Of a stretch of 64,000 nucleotides of DNA, positions 20,503 through 29,068 are shown in pieces. How positions within the stretch are numbered: the stretch's first letter is position 1; the number at the start of each line of letters is the position of its first letter. The DNA comes from Evansella caseinilytica. GTDB taxonomy: Bacteria; Bacillota; Bacilli; Bacillales; Salisediminibacteriaceae. A program made the position numbers and the translations under genes. A model generated the notes under the pieces. The model was given only the letters and a program-made list of their open reading frames with translations. It was not told where the DNA came from and did not search any database. Where the stretch lies: NCBI RefSeq assembly GCF_900107275.1, contig NZ_FNPI01000022.1, forward strand, positions 1 through 64,000, given 5' to 3'.

Positions 20503-21039
20503 ATGGAAAAGAATTGGTATGTCGTCCACACCTATTCCGGATACGAGAATAAAGTGAAGACGAATTTGGAGAAACGTGTAGAATCGATGGATATGACTGA
20601 TAAAATCTTTCGTGTACTCGTTCCGGTTGAAGAAGAAACAGAAGTGAAAAACGGTAAAACAAAGCAGGTTTCCAAAAAGGTGTTTCCGGGATACGTCATC
20701 GTGGAAATGATCATGACCGATGATTCCTGGTATGTTGTCCGCAACACACCTGGAGTAACCGGGTTTGTCGGTTCTGCCGGTGCCGGTTCAAAACCTACCC
20801 CGTTATTGCCGGAAGAAGTGGACGGTATTCTACGTCAAATGGGTGTGGAAGAGCCAAAAGCAGAAATTGACTTTGAGTTAAAAGAATCCGTAAGGGTGAA
20901 GGAAGGCCCGTTTGCTAACTTTATCGGTACTGTCGAAGAGATTCTTACAGATAAACATAAATTGAAAGTTCATGTAAACATGTTTGGAAGAGAAACCCCG
21001 GTAGAGCTGGAATTCAATCAAGTTGAAAAAATACAATAA
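20503..21039 (+). CDS. nusG: Transcription termination/antitermination factor NusG
   Basis: NusG binds RNA polymerase and couples it to pausing or translation. The 178-residue protein has the NGN domain (about 1-110; MEKNWYVVHTYSGYENKV, VFPGYV, TPGVTGFVG) and a C-terminal KOW domain (about 125-175, VKEGPFANFIGTVEE). ATG 20503 gives the conserved N-terminus, but the strong GGAGGAGGG (20470-20479) lies over 20 nt upstream, an unusual spacing. In-frame ATT or CTG codons nearer the site (20485, 20494) could be alternative starts. Confidence 0.96.
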   Translation: MEKNWYVVHTYSGYENKVKTNLEKRVESMDMTDKIFRVLVPVEEETEVKNGKTKQVSKKVFPGYVIVEMIMTDDSWYVVRNTPGVTGFVGSAGAGSKPTPLLPEEVDGILRQMGVEEPKAEIDFELKESVRVKEGPFANFIGTVEEILTDKHKLKVHVNMFGRETPVELEFNQVEKIQ

Positions 21040-21053
21040 CGATTGAAAAAAAC

Positions 21054-21082
21054 TTGCTATCTAATAACACAAGTGATAAAAT
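21054..21082 (+). promoter_or_regulatory. Promoter of rplK-rplA
   Basis: TTGCTA (21054-21059) and TAAAAT (21077-21082) are spaced by 17 nt. The leader to rplK is about 110 nt. Confidence 0.7.
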
Positions 21083-21202
21083 TTTAATGTTGTTTATTTA
21101 CGTGAACATAACGTTCGCGTTTTTCCTGCAAGAGCAGGTAATGAGTGGGAGAGCTTGCAGATGCTCGGTTTACCACATCACGGACTTAAGGAGGTGTGTC
21201 GC

Positions 21203-21628
21203 GTGGCTAAAAAGGTCATTAAAGTAGTGAAATTACAAATTCCTGCTGGTAAAGCTAACCCAGCTCCGCCGGTTGGTCCTGCTTTAGGTCAGGCTGGTGT
21301 AAACATTATGGGATTTTGTAAAGAGTTCAATGCTCGTACACAAGAACAAGCGGGCCTGATTATTCCAGTAGAGATCACGGTATTTGAAGACCGTTCATTT
21401 ACATTTATCACAAAAACTCCGCCTGCAGCAGTTCTGTTAAAGAAAGCAGCTGGAATTGAAAGAGCATCAGGTGAACCTAACACGAAAAAGGTTGCTACTC
21501 TGAAGCGTGATAAAGTACGCGAAATTGCGGAAACAAAAATGCCAGACCTGAACGCAGCTGACGTAGAAGCAGCGATGCGTATGGTTGAAGGTACTGCCCG
21601 CAGCATGGGAATTGTTATTGAAGACTAA
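21203..21628 (+). CDS. rplK: 50S ribosomal protein L11
   Basis: L11 forms the GTPase-associated stalk base with 23S rRNA and is needed for RelA activation. The 141-residue protein matches Bacillus L11 nearly end to end ([36 protein letters not shown] and the [17 protein letters not shown] terminus). GTG 21203 is chosen over an upstream in-frame ATG at 21155 because AAGGAGGTG lies just upstream and the protein then starts [11 protein letters not shown]. Confidence 0.97.
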   Translation: MAKKVIKVVKLQIPAGKANPAPPVGPALGQAGVNIMGFCKEFNARTQEQAGLIIPVEITVFEDRSFTFITKTPPAAVLLKKAAGIERASGEPNTKKVATLKRDKVREIAETKMPDLNAADVEAAMRMVEGTARSMGIVIED

Positions 21629-21649
21629 TTGAACCCATGAGCATGCAAG

Positions 21650-21700
21650 AGGTTGCGAGTAAAGGAGAAGATCCGCCTGTATAAGCCAGGTTCGCAACCT
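21650..21700 (+). promoter_or_regulatory. Hairpin in the rplK-rplA spacer
   Basis: AGGTTGCGA (21650-21658) pairs perfectly with TCGCAACCT (21692-21700), closing a 33-nt loop, and is followed by a short T-rich stretch. It may be an L1 feedback or processing site; no match to the L1 rRNA target was verified. Confidence 0.4.
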
Positions 21701-21751
21701 TTATTAGTGGGAGGTCTAACCGCTATAACCACAATCGAGGAGGAAAGAAGA

Positions 21752-22447
21752 ATGGCTAAGAAAGGTAAGAAATACGTAGATGCACTGAAGCTCGTTGACC
21801 GCGAGAAAGTGTATGATGTTAACGAAGCAGTTGAGCTTGTGAAGAAAACTGCAACGGCAAAATTTGATGAAACAGTCGAACTGGCAGCCCGTTTAGGTGT
21901 AGATCCAAAGAAAGCGGATCAGCAAATTCGCGGTGCCGTTGTCCTTCCGCACGGGACGGGTAAAACACAACGCGTTCTTGTGTTTGCCAAAGGAGAAAAG
22001 GCAAAGGAAGCAGAAGCTGCAGGAGCAGACTTTGTCGGTGATGACGACTTAATCAACAAAGTAAACCAAGGCTGGTTTGACTTCGACGTCGTTGTGGCGA
22101 CTCCTGATATGATGGCACAAGTCGGAAGACTCGGCCGCGTGCTTGGACCGAAAGGATTAATGCCTAACCCGAAAACAGGCACGGTAACGTTCGATGTTAC
22201 GAAAGCAGTGAATGAAATTAAAGCGGGTAAAGTGGAATACCGTGTTGATAAAACAGGAAACATTCATGTACCGATTGGTAAAGTATCCTTCGAAGACGGA
22301 AAGCTGATCGAAAACCTGACAACAATTATCGAGACATTGTTAAAAGTGAAGCCGGCTGCCGCAAAAGGTACTTACATGCGTAATGTATCCATCGCCTCAA
22401 CGATGGGACCAGGCGTAAAGGTAAATGTTTCCGGCATCAAACTTTAA
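21752..22447 (+). CDS. rplA: 50S ribosomal protein L1
   Basis: L1 binds 23S rRNA at the E-site stalk and can repress its own mRNA. The 231-residue protein has the two-domain L1 signatures: [12 protein letters not shown]-type region ([19 protein letters not shown]), [10 protein letters not shown], the [21 protein letters not shown] signature and the TMGPGVKV C-terminus. ATG 21752 follows GAGGAGGAAAG; a longer frame from 21653 lacks family support. A family B repeat starts 19 nt after the stop. Confidence 0.97.
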   Translation: MAKKGKKYVDALKLVDREKVYDVNEAVELVKKTATAKFDETVELAARLGVDPKKADQQIRGAVVLPHGTGKTQRVLVFAKGEKAKEAEAAGADFVGDDDLINKVNQGWFDFDVVVATPDMMAQVGRLGRVLGPKGLMPNPKTGTVTFDVTKAVNEIKAGKVEYRVDKTGNIHVPIGKVSFEDGKLIENLTTIIETLLKVKPAAAKGTYMRNVSIASTMGPGVKVNVSGIKL

Positions 22448-22466
22448 ACTGTAAATTTATTATATA

Positions 22467-22612
22467 GAGCGTGTTGGAAAAAGACAATGGTTCCGCTCGA
22501 TGCGCCAGCTACGAGAAAACCACTCCTAGCTGGCTTGAAAAGAATGCATCGGCTCCACTCATTGTTTCGTTTTTGTTCCAAAAGATAAAAAGCGATCTTT
22601 TGGAACAAAAAC
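22467..22612 (-). repeat. Family B intercistronic repeat, short form, reversed
   Basis: On the plus strand it runs from GAGCGTGTTGGAAAAAGACAATGG to the hairpin TTTTTGTTCCAAAAGAT (22570-22586) / ATCTTTTGGAACAAAAA (22595-22611). Both arms differ from the usual TTCAAAAAGAT / ATCTTTTTGAA but still pair perfectly. The inner hairpin GCCAGCTA / TAGCTGGC (22504-22534) is also intact. Confidence 0.85.
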
Positions 22613-22668
22613 ATATATTGACTTTGTGTTGCTGAACGATTATACTGGTCATTGTGAATTTAACAATA

Positions 22669-22700
22669 TGTGTTCAAAAACTTATTTTTGAACATCCTCT
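22669..22700 (+). repeat. Collapsed family A copy: arms only
   Basis: GTGTTCAAAAACTTATTTTTGAACATCCTCT is the 5' arm joined through CTTA to the 3' arm, with the about 120-bp body absent. It lies directly before the tandem copies. Confidence 0.7.
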
Positions 22701-22706
22701 ATTAAG

Positions 22707-23021
22707 TGAGAGTTCAACAAGGAGGACATAACAGCGGCAAGAAGGTCGAGGCGCGGCAGTCTTGAGCAGCGGAGCGTACACGGGACGTACGTGAGCAGCG
22801 GAGAGACAACGCAACGAAGAGATTCGCAGGCGCTGTTTCCCGGACTTTTTGAACATCATCTACAAATGAGAGTTCAACAAGGAGGACATAACAGCGGCAA
22901 GAAGGTCGAGGCGCGGCAGTCTTGAGCAGCGGAGCGTACACGGGACGTACGTGAGCAGCGGAGAGACAACGCAACGAAGAGATTCGCAGGTGCTGTTTCC
23001 CGGACTTTTTGAACATCATCT
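22707..23021 (+). repeat. Family A tandem pair upstream of the L10 leader
   Basis: Copies at 22707-22861 and 22867-23021 have a period of 160 bp and are nearly identical (CGCTG versus TGCTG near the end). Both use GTTCAACAAGG in the 5' arm and GAACATCATCTA at the 3' end, and both have GTACACGGGACGTAC in the centre. Inner arms ACAGCG (22731-22736) and CGCTGT (22831-22836) pair; in copy 2 this becomes a G-T pair. Confidence 0.88.
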
Positions 23022-23036
23022 AATAGTATTTTCATA

Positions 23037-23167
23037 CCGTAGACAGCAGGGGTGCCAAGCGCTTAAACATCCTGCCGAGGTGCGTAGTTGTGAACAAATC
23101 CGGACGGATATATTTCCGAAGGTTTGATATTACTGCCTCCATGTCTATGCGCGTGGGGGCATTTTTT
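23037..23167 (+). promoter_or_regulatory. L10 ribosomal protein leader (attenuator)
   Basis: CCGTAGACAGCAGG..GTGCC and CCTGCCGAGGTGCG match the conserved L10 leader that binds the L10(L12)4 complex. The 3' part is a terminator hairpin from TGCCTCCATG through GCGTGGGGGC with a T run at 23162-23167; ATGTCTATG in it can alternatively pair with CGTAGACAG near the 5' end. This gives feedback attenuation of rplJ-rplL. Confidence 0.85.
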
Positions 23168-23221
23168 ACGTACGGTATGAGCTGCAATAGGATCAGGATA
23201 TGTTTAATGGGAGGTGTCAAG

Positions 23222-23722
23222 ATGAAAGCAATTATTGAGAAAAAGCAACAAATCGTTGAAGAAATCGCAGCAAAGCTGCAAGAAAGCCAATCAACAATCG
23301 TTGTTGACTATCGCGGTTTAAATGTTTCCGAAGTAACGGAATTGCGTAAACAGCTTCGTGAAGCGGGCGTTGACTTTAAAGTGTACAAAAACACAATGGC
23401 TCGTCGTGCGACAGAAAAAACCGGTCTTACTGAGCTTGACGAAAAACTGGTTGGACCGACTGCCATCGCCTTCAGTAATGAAGATGTTGTAGCTCCTGCA
23501 AAAATCCTTGCCGGTTTTGCAAAGAAACACGAGGCCCTGGAAATTAAAGCAGGTGTTGTGGAAGGCCGTGTCGTTTCCCTTGAAGAAGTGAAGGCTTTGG
23601 CGGATCTTCCATCACGCGAAGGTTTGCTGTCCATGCTACTCAGCGTGCTTCAAGCACCGATCCGCAACTTTGCTTTGGCTACCAAAGCTGTTGCAGAGCA
23701 AAAAGAAGAACAAGGCGCTTAA
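23222..23722 (+). CDS. rplJ: 50S ribosomal protein L10
   Basis: L10 anchors the L7/L12 stalk dimers on the 50S subunit. The 166-residue protein has the conserved [19 protein letters not shown] segment, YKNTMARRA and the C-terminal [14 protein letters not shown] stalk helix, ending in EEQGA like the B. subtilis protein. ATG 23222 follows GGGAGGTG; an in-frame extension to 23090 runs through the L10 leader and is rejected. Confidence 0.97.
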   Translation: MKAIIEKKQQIVEEIAAKLQESQSTIVVDYRGLNVSEVTELRKQLREAGVDFKVYKNTMARRATEKTGLTELDEKLVGPTAIAFSNEDVVAPAKILAGFAKKHEALEIKAGVVEGRVVSLEEVKALADLPSREGLLSMLLSVLQAPIRNFALATKAVAEQKEEQGA

Positions 23723-23770
23723 TTGCAGTCTGACGGTATACATTTTTTAACAAAACAGGAGGAAAGAAAA

Positions 23771-24133
23771 ATGACGAAAGAGCAAATTATTGAAGCGGTT
23801 AAAGGAATGTCTGTTTTAGAACTAAACGATCTTGTGAAAGCTATTGAGGAAGAATTTGGTGTAACTGCAGCTGCTCCAGTAGCAGTAGCTGGCGGCGCTG
23901 TGGCTGAAGCTGCAGAAGAAAAAACTGAATTTGATGTCGTTCTTGCTGCTGCAGGCGCATCTAAAATCAACGTTATCAAAGTGGTTCGTGAAATCACGGG
24001 CCTTGGCTTAAAAGATGCCAAGGCATTGGTTGACGGTGCTCCGGCTCCGGTTAAAGAAGGCGTTTCTAAAGACGAAGCGGAAGAAATCAAAGGCAAGCTT
24101 GAAGAAGCAGGCGCATCTGTAGAAGTTAAGTAA
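23771..24133 (+). CDS. rplL: 50S ribosomal protein L7/L12
   Basis: L12 dimers recruit translational GTPases. The 120-residue protein has the N-terminal dimer domain ([21 protein letters not shown]), an alanine-rich hinge (about 35-55) and the C-terminal factor-binding domain with [20 protein letters not shown] and [13 protein letters not shown] 23771 follows AGGAGGAAAG. It is co-transcribed with rplJ under the L10 leader. Confidence 0.98.
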   Translation: MTKEQIIEAVKGMSVLELNDLVKAIEEEFGVTAAAPVAVAGGAVAEAAEEKTEFDVVLAAAGASKINVIKVVREITGLGLKDAKALVDGAPAPVKEGVSKDEAEEIKGKLEEAGASVEVK

Positions 24134-24160
24134 GTTGTTTTAACACGTTCCCTTTTAAAT

Positions 24161-24310
24161 TTGTTCAATAAGGGCTTCAGGCGCGGGAATATTAAAATTC
24201 GGCAAAGTGATGAAGCAGTGAAACGTACACCGCACGTACGCGAGCTGCGGAATGACAATGTGACTGCGGTATACGCAGGCTTGTTTCGCCCTTTTGAGCA
24301 GCTGTTTTAA
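24161..24310 (+). repeat. Diverged family A repeat after rplL
   Basis: TTGTTCAATAAGGGCTTCAGG at the start, GTACACCGCACGTACGCGAGC in the centre and CGCCCTTTTGAGCAGCTG at the end follow the family A plan, but much of the body differs. AATGACAATGTGAC replaces the usual GAGACAACGCAACG. Confidence 0.55.
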
Positions 24311-24315
24311 CTTAT

Positions 24316-24348
24316 AGTGTGTGTTCAAATCCTTTGAACATCCTCTTA
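24316..24348 (+). repeat. Collapsed family A copy: arms only
   Basis: GTGTGTTCAAATCCTTTGAACATCCTCTT joins the two arms with no body, like the copy at 22669-22700. Confidence 0.65.
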
Positions 24349-24351
24349 TAG

Positions 24352-24386
24352 AAAACTCGCTTTGGTATGCCATGGCGAGTTTTTTG
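24352..24386 (+). terminator. Terminator after rplJ-rplL
   Basis: AAAACTCGC (24352-24360) pairs with GCGAGTTTT, followed by further T residues. It lies about 220 nt after the rplL stop and before rsmC. Confidence 0.75.
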
Positions 24387-24523
24387 GACTGTAAAAGTCT
24401 GTATATGTCCGATCGGGTAGGCTGGTGAATGAAATATTTGTTCATTGGCAATGCTTTTAAAGTTTGAATAATAGTCAATCATACGGTCGTTTTTCAATGG
24501 CTGTCTGTATGGAAGGTGATAAC

Positions 24524-25123
24524 GTGACGGATCATTACTATTCGGAAAAGCCGGATGTGGAAAGCCGGAGGGAGAGTATTGCAGAGACCGTAGCCGGCGT
24601 GGCATTTCGATTTTATGTCGATCGCGGAGTTTTTTCAAAAACTGGGATGGACTTTGGTACTCGGCTGCTGATCGAATCATTTAATCCTCCGGAAGCAGCA
24701 GGCGCCATCGGTGATGTCGGCTGCGGCTGGGGTGCGATCGGTATTGCTGTTGGAAAAAAATATCCCGCCCGTCGTATCGTTATGACAGATATTAATGAAC
24801 GAGCGGTGGAGCTGGCGAAATTGAATGCACAACTGAACGGCGTCGGCAATGCAGAAGTGCTGCAGACCAATCTCCTGGAAGGGGTAACAGATTCCTTTGC
24901 TGCAGTGATGACAAATCCCCCGATCCGCGCCGGAAAAAAAGTCATCTTTGCATTGTATGAACAAGCGGTGGGTTCCCTCCTTCCTAATGGAGAAATATGG
25001 GTTGTCATTCAAAAGAAGCAAGGAGCGCCATCGACAATAAAGAAATTGGAAGAGCTGGGCCTTGAAGTGTCAGTTGTCAATAAGGCGAAAGGATATTTAA
25101 TTATTAGCGGAAAAAAATCTTGA
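24524..25123 (+). CDS. rsmC: 16S rRNA methyltransferase, RsmC family (YbxB)
   Basis: A class I SAM-dependent methyltransferase expected to modify guanine N2 in 16S rRNA. The 199-residue protein starts VTDHYYSEKP, has the SAM motif I DVGCGWGAIGI (about 64-74), the acidic motif II in MTDINERAVELAK and the catalytic NPPIRAGKK motif. GTG 24524 has GGAAGGTG upstream and matches the B. subtilis YbxB N-terminus; longer in-frame starts do not. It lies between rplL and rpoB as usual in Bacilli. Confidence 0.92.
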   Translation: MTDHYYSEKPDVESRRESIAETVAGVAFRFYVDRGVFSKTGMDFGTRLLIESFNPPEAAGAIGDVGCGWGAIGIAVGKKYPARRIVMTDINERAVELAKLNAQLNGVGNAEVLQTNLLEGVTDSFAAVMTNPPIRAGKKVIFALYEQAVGSLLPNGEIWVVIQKKQGAPSTIKKLEELGLEVSVVNKAKGYLIISGKKS

Positions 25124-25148
25124 CTCCGCTTTTCATATATGTTAATGT
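25120..25148 (+). promoter_or_regulatory. Candidate rpoB-rpoC promoter
   Basis: TTGACT (25120-25125), overlapping the rsmC stop, and TAATGT (25143-25148) are spaced by 17 nt. It would give an rpoB leader of about 340 nt. Confidence 0.5.
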
Positions 25149-25214
25149 TATTTAATGCGTATGAGTGTCAGTGTGTAATAGTGCTATTTTATTTTAAATA
25201 TAGGTGATATGTAT

Positions 25215-25291
25215 AAAAAGGGTGATTTTGGACAAACTAGTAACGTCTTTTCTGCTTTTCTTTCTAGAAAAGGTATTCACGCCCTTTTTTT
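25215..25291 (+). terminator. Candidate attenuator in the rpoB leader
   Basis: AAAAAGGGTGA (25215-25225) can pair with TCACGCCCTTTTT (about 25277-25289) with a 2-nt bulge, followed by more T residues. A nested small hairpin CTTTTCT / AGAAAAG lies at 25254-25272. No gene is supported in 25124-25492; a 68-codon frame here lacks family features. Confidence 0.4.
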
Positions 25292-25492
25292 TACTATTTC
25301 AAGAAGTATTCCAAGTTCTTTCCGCAGATAACCGGATAGGAATCGGCATTATTCATGTTGCCTACATATTTGATAGCTATGAAAACGTATTAAACAGCCA
25401 CTTTTTTTAATTTTTCCTTAAGTCAGTCAGAGGATTGCTGCACTCCATGCAGTCCTTTTGATATAAAAACGCTAGTTTGAGGGGTGAAGCAG

Positions 25493-28400
25493 TTGACAGG
25501 TCAACTAGTTCAGTATGGACGCCACCGCCAGAGAAGAAGTTACGCTCGAATTAATGAAGTATTGGATCTTCCAAACTTAATCGAAATTCAAACGGCTTCT
25601 TATCAATGGTTTCTTGATGAGGGTATTCGTGAAATGTTTCAGGACATTTCTCCAATTGAAGACTTTACCGGCAATCTGGTTCTTGAGTTTATCGATTACA
25701 GCTTAGGAGAACCGAAATATCCGGTTGAGGAATCAAAGGAACGCGACGTAACATATTCTGCGCCTCTCCGAGTGAAAGTTCGTCTCATTAATAAAGAGAC
25801 AGGAGAAGTAAAAGAGCAGGAAGTATTTATGGGAGACTTCCCGTTAATGACAGACACAGGTACTTTCGTGATCAACGGCGCCGAGCGCGTTATTGTATCG
25901 CAGCTTGTTCGTTCCCCGAGTGTATACTACAGCAAAAAAGTAGATAAAAACGGTAAACCAGGATTTACTGCGACCGTTATCCCGAACCGCGGCGCATGGC
26001 TCGAGTTGGAGACGGACGCAAAGGATATCGTCTACGTTCGTATTGACCGCACTAGAAAAATTCCGGTAACCGTCCTTTTGCGCGCCCTTGGTTTTGGGTC
26101 TGATCAAGAGATTATTGATCTATTAGGAGAAGATGAATTTTTACGAAATACATTGGAGAAAGACAACACGGACAGCTCGGAAAAAGCACTGCTTGAAATT
26201 TATGAGCGTCTTCGCCCGGGAGAACCTCCTACAGTAGAAAATGCAAAAAGCTTGTTGGAATCAAGATTTTTTGATCCAAAGCGTTATGATTTAGCCAACG
26301 TCGGACGCTACAAAATGAATAAAAAACTTCATATAAAAGATCGTCTGTTCAATCAACGATTGGCGGAGACATTGATTGATCCGGAAACGGGAGAGGTGCT
26401 TGCCGAAGAAGGCGCGATCATCGACCGACGCCTCCTGGACCGCTTGATCCCGTATTTGGAAAAAAATGTAGGTTTCCGCCGCTTTATGTTGCAAGGTGGA
26501 GTTGTGGAAGAAGAAGAGTCGGTGCTGCAGTCGATTTTGATTCATGACCCTTCGATCATGGATGGGCAGCCGATTCGCGTTATCGGCAACGGCGTAGTGG
26601 ATAAAAGTGTAAAAAACATCACCCCGGCAGATATTATCGCATCCATTAACTATTTCTTTAACTTGCTGCATGGAGTAGGAAATACAGATGACATTGATCA
26701 CCTCGGGAATCGCCGTCTACGTTCTGTCGGAGAACTGCTTCAAAACCAGTTCCGTATCGGATTGTCCCGCATGGAGCGCGTTGTGCGTGAACGCATGTCC
26801 ATTCAGGACGCGAATGTGATTACACCGCAGGCGCTCATCAACATCCGTCCGGTTATCGCATCGATCAAAGAGTTTTTTGGCAGCTCCCAGCTGTCACAGT
26901 TCATGTATCAGACAAATCCGTTGGCAGAGCTCACGCATAAGCGCCGGTTATCCGCGCTTGGGCCAGGGGGTTTGACTCGTGAGCGCGCTGGATTTGAAGT
27001 GCGTGACGTTCACTATTCACACTACGGCCGTATGTGTCCGATCGAAACGCCGGAAGGACCGAATATCGGTTTGATTAACTCCCTGTCCAGCTTTGCAAAA
27101 GTAAACGAGTTCGGATTTATGGAAACACCTTATCGAAAAGTCGACCATGAAACCGGTCGAGTAACGGATCAGTTTGACTATTTAACCGCCGATGAAGAGG
27201 ATAACTACGTCGTTGCCCAGGCGAATGCGAGGCTGGATGAAAACGGAGCCTTTCTTGATGAAAATATTATCTGTCGTTTCCGCGGTGAAAACATCATCGT
27301 TTCCCGCGATCGCGTCGACTATATGGATGTTTCGCCAAAGCAGGTTGTGTCCGCAGCGACAGCGTGTATTCCGTTCCTAGAAAACGACGATTCCAACCGT
27401 GCGTTAATGGGAGCCAACATGCAACGGCAGGCTGTACCGCTGCTGGAGCCTGAAGCACCGATTGTCGGCACAGGCATGGAGTATGTCTCTGCAAAAGACT
27501 CCGGCGCAGCCGTTGTTTCCAAGGTACGCGGGCGGGTAGAGCGCGTTACCGCAAAATATATTCAAATTCGCCGTATCGAAGAGGTGGACGGAAGAGAAGT
27601 AGAAGGGGACTTAGTCCGCTACAACCTGCAAAAATTCGAACGCTCCAACCAAGGAACCTGCTATAATCAGCGACCGATTGTCCGCGAAGGCGATTTTGTT
27701 GAAAAAGGAGAAATTCTTGCCGACGGGCCTTCGATGGAATTAGGTGAAATGGCGCTTGGCAGAAACGTGATGGTTGGTTTCATGACCTGGGAAGGTTACA
27801 ACTATGAAGATGCCATCATTCTGAGTGAGCGGCTCGTAAAAGACGATGTGTACACATCGGTTCATATTGAAGAATATGAGTCGGAAGCACGCGACACCAA
27901 GCTTGGACCGGAAGAGATCACCCGCGATATTCCTAACGTCGGTGAAGACGCGCTAAAGAACCTCGATGAGCGCGGCATCATTCGCGTCGGAGCGGAAGTG
28001 AAAGACGGCGACATACTCGTCGGTAAAGTAACGCCTAAAGGGGTCACGGAGCTGACTGCGGAAGAAAGATTGCTCCATGCCATTTTCGGTGAAAAAGCAC
28101 GGGAAGTACGCGATACTTCGTTAAGAGCTCCTCATGGAGGAGACGGCATCGTTCTCGATGTCAAGGTGTTTAACCGGGAAGACGGTGATGAATTGCCTCC
28201 TGGTGTGAATCAACTTGTACGTGTTTATATTGTGCAAAAACGGAAGATTCATGAAGGGGATAAAATGGCAGGACGCCACGGAAACAAAGGGGTTATTTCC
28301 CGGGTATTACCGGAGGAAGATATGCCGTTTTTACCTGACGGCACTCCTATCGACATCATGTTAAACCCGCTCGGTGTACCTTCTCGTATGAACATCGGGC

Positions 28401-29032
28401 AAGTGCTGGAGCTTCATCTTGGTATGGCTGCAAGACGATTGGGAATCCATGTGGCTAGCCCGGTATTTGACGGCGCCAATGAAGAAGATGTGTGGAGTAC
28501 GCTTGAAGAAGCCGGCATGGACCGAGACGGAAAAACCGTTCTTTATGACGGCCGCACCGGTGAACCGTTCGATAACCGTGTTTCCGTAGGAATCATGTAC
28601 ATGATTAAACTGGCTCACATGGTAGATGACAAGCTTCATGCCCGTTCTACAGGTCCTTATTCTCTTGTCACGCAGCAGCCGCTGGGCGGTAAAGCGCAGT
28701 TTGGCGGACAACGTTTCGGAGAGATGGAAGTTTGGGCGCTGGAAGCTTACGGTGCTGCTTACACATTGCAGGAAATATTGACCGTGAAATCAGACGACGT
28801 CGTTGGACGTGTCAAAACCTATGAAGCGATCGTCAAAGGTGAAAACGTTCCTGAACCGGGCGTTCCTGAATCATTTAAAGTTCTCATCAAAGAGCTTCAA
28901 AGCTTAGGGATGGATGTCAAAATGCTCTCAAGCAATGAAGAAGAAATCGAGATGCTGGAGCTAGATGATGAAGATGATGACGGCAACGACAAGTTGAAAT
29001 TAAACCTGGAATCAACCGAATCAAACGGATAA
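25493..29032 (+). CDS. rpoB: RNA polymerase beta subunit
   Basis: RpoB forms half of the catalytic cleft and the rifampicin pocket. The 1,179-residue protein matches Bacillus RpoB throughout, including the rifampicin cluster [28 protein letters not shown], with the usual wild-type residues visible (one variation: FMYQTNP where B. subtilis has FMDQTNP). The DGYNYEDAI-type (EGYNYEDAI) and [12 protein letters not shown] active-site segments are intact. The tail is acidic ([11 protein letters not shown]). TTG 25493 has GAGGGGTG 6 nt upstream; an in-frame GTG at 25484 would overlap that site. Confidence 0.98.
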   Translation: MTGQLVQYGRHRQRRSYARINEVLDLPNLIEIQTASYQWFLDEGIREMFQDISPIEDFTGNLVLEFIDYSLGEPKYPVEESKERDVTYSAPLRVKVRLINKETGEVKEQEVFMGDFPLMTDTGTFVINGAERVIVSQLVRSPSVYYSKKVDKNGKPGFTATVIPNRGAWLELETDAKDIVYVRIDRTRKIPVTVLLRALGFGSDQEIIDLLGEDEFLRNTLEKDNTDSSEKALLEIYERLRPGEPPTVENAKSLLESRFFDPKRYDLANVGRYKMNKKLHIKDRLFNQRLAETLIDPETGEVLAEEGAIIDRRLLDRLIPYLEKNVGFRRFMLQGGVVEEEESVLQSILIHDPSIMDGQPIRVIGNGVVDKSVKNITPADIIASINYFFNLLHGVGNTDDIDHLGNRRLRSVGELLQNQFRIGLSRMERVVRERMSIQDANVITPQALINIRPVIASIKEFFGSSQLSQFMYQTNPLAELTHKRRLSALGPGGLTRERAGFEVRDVHYSHYGRMCPIETPEGPNIGLINSLSSFAKVNEFGFMETPYRKVDHETGRVTDQFDYLTADEEDNYVVAQANARLDENGAFLDENIICRFRGENIIVSRDRVDYMDVSPKQVVSAATACIPFLENDDSNRALMGANMQRQAVPLLEPEAPIVGTGMEYVSAKDSGAAVVSKVRGRVERVTAKYIQIRRIEEVDGREVEGDLVRYNLQKFERSNQGTCYNQRPIVREGDFVEKGEILADGPSMELGEMALGRNVMVGFMTWEGYNYEDAIILSERLVKDDVYTSVHIEEYESEARDTKLGPEEITRDIPNVGEDALKNLDERGIIRVGAEVKDGDILVGKVTPKGVTELTAEERLLHAIFGEKAREVRDTSLRAPHGGDGIVLDVKVFNREDGDELPPGVNQLVRVYIVQKRKIHEGDKMAGRHGNKGVISRVLPEEDMPFLPDGTPIDIMLNPLGVPSRMNIGQVLELHLGMAARRLGIHVASPVFDGANEEDVWSTLEEAGMDRDGKTVLYDGRTGEPFDNRVSVGIMYMIKLAHMVDDKLHARSTGPYSLVTQQPLGGKAQFGGQRFGEMEVWALEAYGAAYTLQEILTVKSDDVVGRVKTYEAIVKGENVPEPGVPESFKVLIKELQSLGMDVKMLSSNEEEIEMLELDDEDDDGNDKLKLNLESTESNG

Positions 29033-29068
29033 TGGGATAACATGAATGCTGAAAGGGAGGTTGGCCCC

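Noticed and set aside
25204-25410. 68-codon frame in the rpoB leader
   Set aside because: Poor start context, T-tract-derived phenylalanine and leucine runs and no recognisable domain; the region looks like an untranslated leader.
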